Source: HGM11416 sp964532155 (GTDB lineage Bacteria > Bacillota > Clostridia > Christensenellales > Borkfalkiaceae). Taken from it: a DNA stretch of 29,514 bases. Location: the NCBI GenBank assembly GCA_964532155.1, contig CAZHGN010000017.1:1-29514 (forward strand). The letters are read 5' to 3'. This document shows, piece after piece, positions 1 through 6,651 of this stretch (position 1 is the first letter of the stretch; each line of letters starts with the position of its first letter). The notes under the pieces were generated by a model, which was given only the letters and a program-made list of their open reading frames with translations, ran no database searches and had not been told where the DNA came from. A program made the translations under genes and the position numbers.

Positions 1-8
1 GAGTCAAT

Positions 9-629
9 ATGAAAAATAAAAAATTCGACTATTTTCAGGCGCTCGTTAGCATGTCCGAGCTCGCTCTCGAAGAAGCAAACGTACTGAAGGAAATGTTTTC
101 CAACTTCAAACCCGAAAAAATAAACGCCTACCGCGAACGCATTCACGAATACGAGCATAAGTGCGACACGGTAAAACACGAGCTTACCACAGCCCTCGCA
201 CAGGAGTTTTTACCGCCTATCGAGCGCGACGACCTCTTTAAACTTTCACACGTTACCGACGACCTCGCCGACTGCATGGACGGCGTTGTAATGTTCCTTT
301 ATATGGCGGCTATCAAGACCGTTCGTCCCGACTCCGTCGAATTCGTCGACCTTATAATTCAAAGCTGCAAAAACGTCGTTTCTCTTTTAACCGAGTTCCG
401 CAACTTTAAAAAGTCGGATAAACTAAAAGACCTTATCATCGAACTGAACGATATAGAGGAACAAGGCGACAGACTTTATACCGAAGCGGTGCGCAAACTT
501 TCGCTCGAAGCGCCCTCGACCCTCGAAGTAATCGAATGGCGCGATATTTACAGAAATTTCGAAAAGTGCTTCGACGCCGCAGAATCGATCGCCGACAATA
601 TCGAAATGATCCTTTTAAAAAATTCCTAA
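9..629 (+). CDS. DUF47 / PhoU-like protein, probable phosphate transporter accessory
   Basis: A 206-residue, apparently all-helical soluble protein with no signal peptide or membrane segment. It matches the DUF47 family (PhoU-like, the type encoded beside Pit low-affinity phosphate permeases) in length and in pattern: an N-terminal helix pair with many Glu/Lys, a central HELTTALAQEFLPPIERDD stretch followed by a DDLADCMD-type helix, and a C-terminal NFEKCFDAAESIADNIE helix. The acidic residues in these helices are the family's metal-binding positions. The start lies at the window edge, preceded only by GAGTCAAT, so a pit permease gene could sit directly upstream outside the window; this cannot be seen. 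A strong terminator follows about 40 bases after the stop, so this is probably the last gene of its operon. Family assignment is firm; the Pit partnership is inference. Confidence 0.88.
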   Translation: MKNKKFDYFQALVSMSELALEEANVLKEMFSNFKPEKINAYRERIHEYEHKCDTVKHELTTALAQEFLPPIERDDLFKLSHVTDDLADCMDGVVMFLYMAAIKTVRPDSVEFVDLIIQSCKNVVSLLTEFRNFKKSDKLKDLIIELNDIEEQGDRLYTEAVRKLSLEAPSTLEVIEWRDIYRNFEKCFDAAESIADNIEMILLKNS

Positions 630-671
630 TAAAAAACGCGCCCTATATTAGGCACGCTACCCTTAAGCGAG

Positions 672-716
672 AACGGCAAACCGAAAAAGCGTCCTCGCTT
701 TTTATTTTGCCGTTTT
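672..716 (+). terminator. Rho-independent terminator after the DUF47 gene
   Basis: A long hairpin: outer arm AACGGCAAA (672-680) with TTTTGCCGTT (705-714), inner arm AAAAAGCG (684-691) with CGCTTTTT (696-703) and a TCCT loop, ending in a short T run. It lies about 40 bases downstream of the DUF47 stop codon. Confidence 0.8.
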
Positions 717-759
717 AATCTTTAACGAAAACTTTTTTAATTAAGACTTTAAAAAACCG

Positions 760-788
760 TTGCTTTTTACCGCTTAAAGGTTTAGAAT
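760..788 (+). promoter_or_regulatory. Sigma-A type promoter for the structured leader RNA
   Basis: TTGCTT at 760-765, a 17-base spacer, and TAGAAT at 783-788. The predicted transcription start is near 795, which coincides with the 5' strand of the closing stem of the RNA described next. This coincidence supports both calls. Confidence 0.65.
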
Positions 789-792
789 AGTA

Positions 793-986
793 TTGCGACA
801 TTATCCTGAATATTCGAGCAAAAATCCCGCAAAACAGCGGGAGAGTTTTGCATATGCGATCCGACGGGCATAACTTAATCGGCTATGCGCGTTTAGCTTT
901 TACCGTTCGGATCTTCGAGGGATAGTGTCGCAACTATGCGAAACGCGCACGTCGGGCATCGTTTCGCAAGAAGCGATGCTTTTTTT
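793..986 (+). ncRNA. Structured leader RNA, riboswitch- or attenuator-like, unidentified class
   Basis: Seen in sequence: a 14-bp closing stem P1 (793-806 with 920-933, one G-U pair) encloses two arms. P2 is 818-823 with 846-851, stacked on CCCGC/GCGGG (826-830 with 837-841). P3 is GATCCGACGG (858-867) with CCGTTCGGATC (903-913), containing a small hairpin 868-872 with 884-888. GCGCGTTT in P3 (887-894) is an exact complement of AAACGCGC (941-948) just after P1, so a pseudoknot is possible. A perfect 10-bp terminator follows. GCGAAACG (938-945) can instead pair with CGTTTCGC (960-967), which overlaps the terminator's 5' arm. Promoter, folded domain, mutually exclusive hairpins and a gene 29 bases further on are the layout of a riboswitch or attenuator. 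I do not recognise the class. A stand-alone sRNA such as a raiA-type RNA is an alternative. Confidence 0.6.
956..986 (+). terminator. Intrinsic terminator of the leader RNA
   Basis: A perfect 10-bp stem (956-965 with 970-979) closed by a GCAA tetraloop and followed by seven T. It ends 28 bases before the start codon of the SHOCT gene, so read-through would be needed to express that gene from the upstream promoter. Confidence 0.85.
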
Positions 987-1014
987 ATCCACTTTAATTC
1001 ACCAAGGAGAAATT

Positions 1015-1686
1015 ATGTTTAATTATTCGTTCAGAGAAGACGAAGCCCTGCTTCACAACGCAAAAATCAAACTTGACGAAAGCGAAGATATAGCCGAACT
1101 TTATTTAACCAACCTTTTTATTACGGTGATAAAAACGTCGAAAACGGACGAGAGCATAAAAGAAGCCTTCCCCTATTCTGTTACCGAAATTAAGTATTAT
1201 AACGGCGCGCCTCAAATACGGCGCAACGGGCTACATTTCGACATTTTCTTCTTAAACACGGTAATAAGTTTTAGTTTTTTGGATAAAAAAGACGCGAAAA
1301 TTTTTATGAACCAAACGCTCACCCTTTTAACCGGCAAAACGGCGGCTCAAAGAAACGTCGACTCTTTCAACGGACTTATCGGTTTTATCGACGAAACGCT
1401 CGATATAGACACGACGAGCACGGTAAAAGAAGCGGCAAAAGCGGTAAAAGACAAAGGAATTATCGGTCTTTTCGGTGTAAAAGCGGTCGCACGAAACAAA
1501 GGAGCGAACAAAAACGACAACCTGTTAGAAAATAAGGAAGCGGAAAATCCGACGAAGCCCGAAAAAAACGACGATTTCGAATTACAGTATAATAGACTTA
1601 AAAAACTAAAAGAGTTATACGATGCCGAAATTTTAACCAAAGAAGAATACGAACAAAAGAAAAAAGAGCTTTTAGGCGAAGAATAA
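1015..1686 (+). CDS. SHOCT-domain protein of unknown function
   Basis: I place the start at 1015 because AAGGAGA lies 5-10 bases upstream of that ATG. A longer frame opening at 925 runs through the leader RNA and its terminator and lacks such a site. The 223-residue product has an N-terminal ~110-residue region of alternating hydrophobic strands that resembles a bacterial PH/GRAM-like fold (inference), a polar Lys/Asn-rich linker around residues 160-190, and a C-terminal SHOCT motif, LKKLKELYDAEILTKEEYEQ, in the last ~30 residues. SHOCT tails occur on many bacterial proteins as short helical oligomerisation or interaction modules. There is no signal peptide or obvious membrane helix. Expression is probably controlled by the leader RNA directly upstream. 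The function is unknown; the SHOCT assignment is the secure part. Confidence 0.8.
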   Translation: MFNYSFREDEALLHNAKIKLDESEDIAELYLTNLFITVIKTSKTDESIKEAFPYSVTEIKYYNGAPQIRRNGLHFDIFFLNTVISFSFLDKKDAKIFMNQTLTLLTGKTAAQRNVDSFNGLIGFIDETLDIDTTSTVKEAAKAVKDKGIIGLFGVKAVARNKGANKNDNLLENKEAENPTKPEKNDDFELQYNRLKKLKELYDAEILTKEEYEQKKKELLGEE

Positions 1687-1711
1687 ATCGCAAAAACTCC
1701 AAACTTTAAAG

Positions 1712-1742
1712 GCGAAAAGGCAACCATGCTTTTTCGTTTTTT
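1712..1742 (+). terminator. Terminator after the SHOCT gene
   Basis: An 11-bp stem with two G-U pairs (1712-1722 with 1727-1737), loop ACCA, followed by T residues to 1742. It sits between convergent genes. On the minus strand (comEC) the T tract is poorer, so it is called for the plus strand only. Confidence 0.7.
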
Positions 1743-1763
1743 ATTAAAAAAAGGCGTTTCTTG

Positions 1764-3287
1764 TTAAAAAAGCGGGATAACCATGAAAAAGGCGGTTATT
1801 AAAAACGCCGTTAACGATACTATAGCCTTAGATTTTGCCGAAAGATTGAAATAATCGGTAATAAAAGCAAGACCGAAATAATAGAAAAAAGCAGAAAAAC
1901 CGAAACTCACATTTAGAGTAAGCGCTCCGAAGTCGAAAAAAGTAACGGCGCCGTCGATAAAAGTAAGCAACGCGCTCGGCAAAAACATACAAACGGTTGA
2001 ACTTCCGAATATCAAATATTCCACCGCACCGAGCGCCGAACAAATAACTGTAAATTGATAAGCAAGGCTAAGCAGCGGAACGAAAATTACGTTTGCGAAA
2101 AGCGAGATAAGCGACATATAGCCCGACATATCCACTAAAACGGGCAAGGTTGCAAGCGACGCGCCGAGAGTTGTGCAGAACGGATCGGCAAGCGTTTTAA
2201 GGGGCGTTGCTCCGCGTTTAAATACCGGCGCAAGAGCGGCTATTCCGGTAACCGCAAGAAAAGATAAGCGGGCGCCAACGTCGAATAGATAAAAGGGCTG
2301 AACGCACAAAACGGCGATAAGCGCGACGGCTATAGCCGACATTCTGTCTCGCTTAAGCCCCGTTTCGTCGGCAACGATAAGAGTAAACGCCATGACGAGA
2401 GCGCGAACGGAAGACGGTCTGAATCCGCACACGAAGCAATAAAAAGCGGTAGGAAGTAATATAAACGCTAACTTTTTAACTCCCTTTAGTTTAAGTCTTT
2501 TGGCGATAAATTCAAAAACGGCGACGAACAGTCCGACGTGCAATCCCGAAACGGCAAATGCGTGAGCAATACCCGAAACTCTATACGCATTGATTTCCTC
2601 GCCGACAAGCGACGTGTCGCCGAGCACGAGAGCAAGAGCGACTCCGTAGCCTTTTTCGTTCGCTCCGCTTTTAACAATCGTGCGCACCGCAGCCGAAACT
2701 TTTTCGAAAACGTTAGAATCGTTCCCGACCACGGTTAAATCTTTAATCGACGACAAATAATAATGCACGCCGCAAAATACTTCGGCAGAGTCGTCGCCGC
2801 GCATATACCTGTTTTCCGCCTTGCACGAAAGGCGCACTCTGTCGCCCTCGAAATAATCTTTTTGAGCGGAAACGTAACAAACGGCTTTTCCGTCGAAACT
2901 AAAGTTAAAATCGGCACCGCCAACGTCACGCAGAACAAGACGATAATCACCGCCGCTCGTAACGGTTTTGCGCTCTACGGTCGCAAAAATCTCGACACGA
3001 CCGCCGTTTTTTGGTACGGCGGCGTTTTTTGCGTTTTGTATTTTTAAAAAAGAATAACCATAGCCAATGCAAAACAAAAGGGCAAAAACGGCAAGGGCAA
3101 TAACCGCCGATTTTCTGTTTTCGGAAAAAATAACGCAAGCAACCGCCAAAGCCGCAAGCAAAAACGCACAAACGGCAAGTTTTAAAAGGTCGTATTCGGC
3201 AAAATAGGCGCAAGCAATCCCCACGGCGAAAAACGCCGCGGCAACGCAAAGCGGTCTGAAATTTATAAGCCGTTTACTCTCCTCCAT
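1764..3287 (-). CDS. comEC: ComEC/Rec2-family competence channel protein lacking the beta-lactamase-like domain
   Basis: A 507-residue multi-pass membrane protein. The order is two N-terminal hydrophobic helices (about residues 10-80), a soluble OB-like DUF4131 region (about 90-185) with the QKDYFEGDRVRLSC pattern, then the Competence domain beginning around GDTSLVGEEINAYRVSG and continuing with AHAFAVSGLHVGLF, the signature of the ComEC channel family, followed by many hydrophobic helices to the end. Known ComEC proteins carry DNA across the inner membrane during transformation and usually have a C-terminal metallo-beta-lactamase-like domain, giving about 750 residues. Here the protein ends in a membrane helix (ITAFFMVIPLF), so that domain is absent or encoded elsewhere. 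No other com gene is in the window. AGGG lies upstream of the chosen ATG. It converges with the SHOCT gene. Confidence 0.88.
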   Translation of the reverse strand: MEESKRLINFRPLCVAAAFFAVGIACAYFAEYDLLKLAVCAFLLAALAVACVIFSENRKSAVIALAVFALLFCIGYGYSFLKIQNAKNAAVPKNGGRVEIFATVERKTVTSGGDYRLVLRDVGGADFNFSFDGKAVCYVSAQKDYFEGDRVRLSCKAENRYMRGDDSAEVFCGVHYYLSSIKDLTVVGNDSNVFEKVSAAVRTIVKSGANEKGYGVALALVLGDTSLVGEEINAYRVSGIAHAFAVSGLHVGLFVAVFEFIAKRLKLKGVKKLAFILLPTAFYCFVCGFRPSSVRALVMAFTLIVADETGLKRDRMSAIAVALIAVLCVQPFYLFDVGARLSFLAVTGIAALAPVFKRGATPLKTLADPFCTTLGASLATLPVLVDMSGYMSLISLFANVIFVPLLSLAYQFTVICSALGAVEYLIFGSSTVCMFLPSALLTFIDGAVTFFDFGALTLNVSFGFSAFFYYFGLAFITDYFNLSAKSKAIVSLTAFLITAFFMVIPLF

Positions 3288-3386
3288 ATTGTCCAGCCCT
3301 TAAACCGTTACTTTCTTTTACATACGTCTTTAAACAAAGTCGCCGAAAGAGTACGCCGTTTTATTTTTTTTCGTGCCAAAAAACAG

Positions 3387-3416
3387 TTGCATAAGACTCC
3401 GTTTATTTGGTATAAT
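3387..3416 (+). promoter_or_regulatory. Strong sigma-A promoter upstream of the 6S-like RNA
   Basis: TTGCAT at 3387-3392, an 18-base spacer, and an extended TGG-TATAAT (-10 at 3411-3416). It points rightward into a 370-base region without any plausible gene, so its product is most likely the structured RNA at about 3535-3696 or a longer precursor of it. A second, weaker -10-like TAATAT occurs at 3523-3528 just before the RNA. Confidence 0.65.
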
Positions 3417-3534
3417 GTAATTACGAAAGCAAACGCATAACGGCAACCGTCCGCACGCCGCCGATAAAACGATAACCGCGGTCGGCAAACGGAAGCGCGC
3501 TGCGCACTGCTTTTTGCAAACTTAATATTTCTTA

Positions 3535-3696
3535 CCTGCGGTGTTCGAGGTAGAGTCTAATGTAATCCACAATTTAAAAAAGGGAGCCGATGTCCTCAGC
3601 GATACGCAAAGCCTGCGGTTATTGTCTTGAGCAGACCGATTAGCACAGGAAGTCGGATTCGTTGGGCTAAGCACCCACCTGCTTTTTCGGCGGGTT
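3535..3696 (+). ncRNA. ssrS: Candidate 6S RNA (RNA polymerase-binding regulatory RNA)
   Basis: A non-coding stretch that folds into a long irregular rod. GGTGTT (3540-3545) pairs with AAGCACC (3669-3675). AGTCTAATG-bulge-AATCC (3554-3568) pairs with 3655-3668 over 14 bp using G-U pairs that exist only on the plus strand. After a large 5'-side bulge, CCGATGTCCT (3587-3596) pairs with AGGAAGTCGG (3647-3656), with a small apical hairpin GTCT/AGAC inside. The 5' CCTGCGGTGTTCG and the 3' GCACCCACCT resemble what I remember of Bacillota 6S RNAs, and the rod-with-central-bubble shape fits. A weak hairpin ACCCACC/GGCGGGT followed by TTATAATTT closes the 3' end. 6S RNA binds sigma-A holoenzyme as a promoter mimic. 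The identification rests on memory of the family, not a model search; another structured RNA class is possible. Confidence 0.5.
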
Positions 3697-3754
3697 ATAA
3701 TTTACTCTATACGGCACAGGCGGGTATTTTTCTACCCTAAAATCAACCAAACTT

Positions 3755-3792
3755 AAAAAATTCGGAACGGCATAGCCGTTCCGTTTTGTTTT
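3755..3792. terminator. Bidirectional intrinsic terminator
   Basis: An 8-bp hairpin CGGAACGG-CATAG-CCGTTCCG (3763-3783) has a T-rich tract on both sides: TTTTGTTTT on the plus strand and AATTTTTT on the minus strand. It would end the DUF1461 gene, whose stop codon overlaps the hairpin flank, and back up termination of the plus-strand RNA transcript. Confidence 0.75.
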
Positions 3793-4513
3793 AACCGATA
3801 TTTTCGTCTTTAAACTCGCAAGCCAGATCTCCGCCGCTTAGCATACTCGCGGCTTTTTTACGCTTGATTATCGCACGTACGATAAGCGCAATGCAAGCGG
3901 CAAACCATAGCGCAATTATCAGAATGCCGCAATTCATAAAGAACTCGGCAGGCAAAATTCTTATGACCTGATCCTTATACCAGTCGAAATGCCAATTCTC
4001 TTTACCCGGGAAAAACAGCGTGTGAAACAGCGTAAAGGCGCCCTCGAAATCGGCGGCAATGGCAATTCCGACGACGGGGGGAATTATCGCGCCCGCCACG
4101 CCGGTATAGAAAGAGTAATCGAAGCCGCCCATCTTTTTGGGCTTAAAACCTAAAAACTTGGCGAGCAAAGCGCCTGCCGCCAAAACAACGGCGGAAATAA
4201 TCACGCCCCACGTGTCCAAATCGAATAATATTTTGCAATCTTCGAAATGGCTCTTGCCCGATTCGGAATAGGCAAGATCGCCTACGCCGAAAGGCGTGCC
4301 GAAATTGAGATAATCGAGCACCTCGTTATACGCCGCAATTATTTGATCGTAACTAAAGCCCGAAGTATTTTCGATATCGAGCGGCTTTATCTGCATGTAA
4401 TAAAAAGGACGGAACCATATAGGAATTGCAAATGCAACCGCTATTATAAAAACGAGCAGTGCGATTATTAAGACCGCCGTCCACACGTATCCGAGTACGT
4501 TTTTAGCTTTCAT
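3791..4513 (-). CDS. DUF1461 / TIGR01906-family integral membrane protein
   Basis: The start is set at 4513 because AAGGGG lies just upstream of this ATG; an in-frame ATG 24 bases earlier has no site. The 240-residue protein has an N-terminal membrane helix (about 8-32), an extracytoplasmic segment containing GKSHFEDCKILFD (around 88-100), two more hydrophobic segments (about 104-155), a loop with HTLFFPGKENWHFDWYKDQ, and a C-terminal helix before a basic tail. The spaced H-x-DCK-x-LF and FH-x-LFFPG-x-W-x-F pattern followed by ILPAEFF is typical of the DUF1461 family, often found in Bacillota and of unknown function. It stands alone between terminators and non-coding spacers. The family call is good; no role can be given. 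Confidence 0.82.
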   Translation of the reverse strand: MKAKNVLGYVWTAVLIIALLVFIIAVAFAIPIWFRPFYYMQIKPLDIENTSGFSYDQIIAAYNEVLDYLNFGTPFGVGDLAYSESGKSHFEDCKILFDLDTWGVIISAVVLAAGALLAKFLGFKPKKMGGFDYSFYTGVAGAIIPPVVGIAIAADFEGAFTLFHTLFFPGKENWHFDWYKDQVIRILPAEFFMNCGILIIALWFAACIALIVRAIIKRKKAASMLSGGDLACEFKDENIG

Positions 4514-4692
4514 ATTATCCCCTTTCGATAGGCGCAAAACAATTAGACCGAAGCCTTAACGCATTTTAGGCAAACCGCCCGGTAACGCTTGAGCCGACCG
4601 TTTTTCGTAAAAATATAAAACCAAATCAAGTAAAAAAATAAACCTTGGTGCCGCAAAAAAATCACTACGTCGCCGCTTTTTCTTTACCTTCG

Positions 4693-5556
4693 TTATTCAA
4701 AATATTCTATTTCGTGTTCGTTTAAGTAACTTTCGCCGGGTTTAATCACGACAACGCCTTTCTTTTCGAGAATGTCGCCGTCGAAGTCCGCCTCGTCCGG
4801 GTAATTAAGCCACGGCTCTATACAAATATACGGCGCGCCGACCACCGTCCACAAAAGAAGATTTTCGGCGTCGAAGGTCAACGTCGCCAAGGGCTTGACG
4901 TCGTTTGCAAGGGTAACTTTGCGCGACGAAACGCCGAGCAAAATTACGGTATCGTGATCGAAAAGGTCGTCCGCGAGCCTGAGTTCCTTACCCGAACCGA
5001 AGTCGTCGTAAATATCCGCAACCAAACCGCCTTCAATCGGCGCGCGAGAAACGAAACTTTCCTCGTTTTCAAATATCAACTTATAATCGCCGAGCTTACC
5101 GTCGAGCAAATAGGATTCGTGGCTGCCGACGAACGCCCACATATCGCCGTTACCGTTATTTTCAATTAGGTATTTTACGTTAAGTTTTTCGTCGTTTACC
5201 TCGTATATCACGCGGAAAACGAACTCGAACGGATAACATTTACGAGTTTCATCGTTAGCGTACAAAACGAAAACGGCGTGATTTTTTTCTAAACTTTCAA
5301 CGGAAAAAACGGAATTACGAGCAAAGCCGTGCTTAGCCATTTTATATCGTTTACCGCCGCGCTCGTACTCGCCGTTTCTGAGCGCTCCGCATACCGGAAA
5401 AAGAATAGGCGAACGCCCCGACCAAAAAGCAGGATCGCCCTGCCAAAGTCTTTCTTTACCGAAATGCTTTACACTTACAAGTTCCGCGCCCTTAGTCGAT
5501 ATTTCAACCGAAAGCGTGTCCGAGCAAATCGTTACCGTCTTAATCTCTTCGTTCAT
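4693..5556 (-). CDS. Aldose 1-epimerase-like (LacX-type galactose mutarotase family) protein
   Basis: A 287-residue cytosolic protein with the galactose-mutarotase beta-sandwich pattern: RSPILFPVCGALRNGEY (about 48-64) containing the conserved Arg, KHGFARNS with the conserved His (about 74-81), GSHESYLL in place of the usual G-H-P-x-F segment around 143-150, and the C-terminal APYICIEPW in which the Glu is the family's catalytic base. Length is normal for the LacX-like subgroup. Such proteins interconvert sugar anomers, but this subgroup's substrates are often unknown, so only an epimerase-like role is claimed. GGTGAT upstream of the ATG at 5556 supports the start. It follows plsY in the same direction with a 72-base spacer that carries a dispersed repeat. 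Confidence 0.83.
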   Translation of the reverse strand: MNEEIKTVTICSDTLSVEISTKGAELVSVKHFGKERLWQGDPAFWSGRSPILFPVCGALRNGEYERGGKRYKMAKHGFARNSVFSVESLEKNHAVFVLYANDETRKCYPFEFVFRVIYEVNDEKLNVKYLIENNGNGDMWAFVGSHESYLLDGKLGDYKLIFENEESFVSRAPIEGGLVADIYDDFGSGKELRLADDLFDHDTVILLGVSSRKVTLANDVKPLATLTFDAENLLLWTVVGAPYICIEPWLNYPDEADFDGDILEKKGVVVIKPGESYLNEHEIEYFE

Positions 5557-5605
5557 ATTATCACCGTTATTTAGTCTTTTTTATGTGTAAATTATATGCA
5601 AAAAC

Positions 5606-5630
5606 CGCCCTATAGGTCGATTAACGCACT
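5606..5630 (+). repeat. Dispersed post-stop motif, copy 1 (plsY / epimerase spacer)
   Basis: Contains CCTATAGGTCGATTAACGC on the plus strand, directly after the plsY stop codon, so it is inverted relative to the genes. It shares TATAGGTCGATTA exactly with copies 4 and 5. Confidence 0.6.
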
Positions 5631-6537
5631 ATTCATAGTCGTCGGGGTTAACGGCTTCTTCCGTGCCGTCGCTAACCAAAAAGTTTAAGCCGTCGCCGTT
5701 TTCGTCGATTAACGCATCGCCTATAACGTTAGACTGCTTAGCATGTTTTGCGGCTTTTTTTAAAGAAAGCGCCTTTAAGGCTTCTTCGTCGTCCGCCTTT
5801 CCGAGCTTTTTAAGTTTGCGCTTGATTTTTGCCTTGCGAATCATGCCTATCCAGCCCGTTTCGTGTTCTTCGCCCGCCAAAAGGCTTTTAATATTCTTTT
5901 TGTGAGCATGCCAAGTAAGCGCGATAATACCGAGCACTGCTATCATCGATACAGAAAAGAAAGCAAGTCCGTAATCAAACTTGACGTCGGTTGCAAAACC
6001 CAACTTATAAAGTTTGACGACGGCGGCTATAGCAGAAGGCGTCGTCGCGATGAACGAACCCATCGAACCCATCTCTGTTATAAGGATATATACGAGCGCG
6101 ACGGCTGCGAAAATCAGCGTAATATACCATTCGCCGACCAAAAAAACGCCTATCGTAGTCGCAATTCCCTTACCACCCTTAAATTTATATATAACAGGAT
6201 AAATATGCCCGAGAACTGCAAAAAGCCCCGCTACGTACTGCGCGGTAACCGCAACCTCGAGCGGAGAATCGCCGAAATATATATCGGAAAAAGCAAAGTG
6301 TGCGATGAGCGCAGGAATCGCCCCTTTGGACATATCGAGAAGAAGAGTCAAAAGACCGACCCCCAGCCCGAACTCTCGACTCATATTCATAGTACCGGGA
6401 TTACCGCTCCCGATTTTCGTTATATCTTTGTTTTTTGCCGACGAAATAATTCTCGCAAAGCTGACGTTGCCCACGAGATAGGAAAAAACGGCAAGCAAAA
6501 TAAACGTCCACCATATATCTTTAAAATACAGTTCCAT
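5629..6537 (-). CDS. plsY: Acyl-phosphate:glycerol-3-phosphate acyltransferase PlsY with long C-terminal extension
   Basis: PlsY transfers the acyl group from acyl-phosphate to glycerol-3-phosphate at the inner membrane, the first step of phospholipid synthesis. All three family motifs are visible: GSGNPGTMNMSREFG (about 43-57), FKGGKGIATTIGV (about 120-132), and HKKNIKSLLAGEE near residues 211-223. Five to six hydrophobic helices surround them. The protein is 302 residues; the family usually has about 200. The extra ~80 residues after the third motif are a Lys-rich helical segment followed by an acidic tail ending in VNPDDYE. A near-perfect GGAGGTG precedes the ATG at 6537. It lies 114 bases downstream of der, an order common in Clostridia, where gpsA usually comes next; here an epimerase-like gene follows instead. 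Confidence 0.93.
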   Translation of the reverse strand: MELYFKDIWWTFILLAVFSYLVGNVSFARIISSAKNKDITKIGSGNPGTMNMSREFGLGVGLLTLLLDMSKGAIPALIAHFAFSDIYFGDSPLEVAVTAQYVAGLFAVLGHIYPVIYKFKGGKGIATTIGVFLVGEWYITLIFAAVALVYILITEMGSMGSFIATTPSAIAAVVKLYKLGFATDVKFDYGLAFFSVSMIAVLGIIALTWHAHKKNIKSLLAGEEHETGWIGMIRKAKIKRKLKKLGKADDEEALKALSLKKAAKHAKQSNVIGDALIDENGDGLNFLVSDGTEEAVNPDDYE

Positions 6538-6620
6538 TATTTCACCTCCGTTTATATAATCGACGCGTTCGCCGCATATAAAATTACGACGAAAAGCACT
6601 AAAAAATATCCGTTAAAACC

Positions 6621-6650
6621 CTTGATAACCGACCTATAGCCCTATTTTCG
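6621..6650 (-). repeat. Dispersed post-stop motif, copy 2 (der / plsY spacer)
   Basis: On the minus strand GGGCTATAGGTCGGTTATC, starting a few bases after the TAA of der, in the spacer before plsY. With the stop codon it forms TAACCG...CGGTTA, a 6-bp inverted repeat. Confidence 0.6.
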
Positions 6651-6651
6651 G

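Noticed and set aside
925..1014. Upstream extension of the SHOCT protein beginning at 925
   Set aside because: It would translate through the leader RNA and its terminator; the ATG at 1015 has a proper ribosome binding site.
3587..3660. ACGCAAAGCC in the 6S-like region, reminiscent of the c-di-GMP-I riboswitch core
   Set aside because: The preceding P2 hairpin with its GNRA loop and the matching receptor stem are missing, and no gene follows on the same strand.
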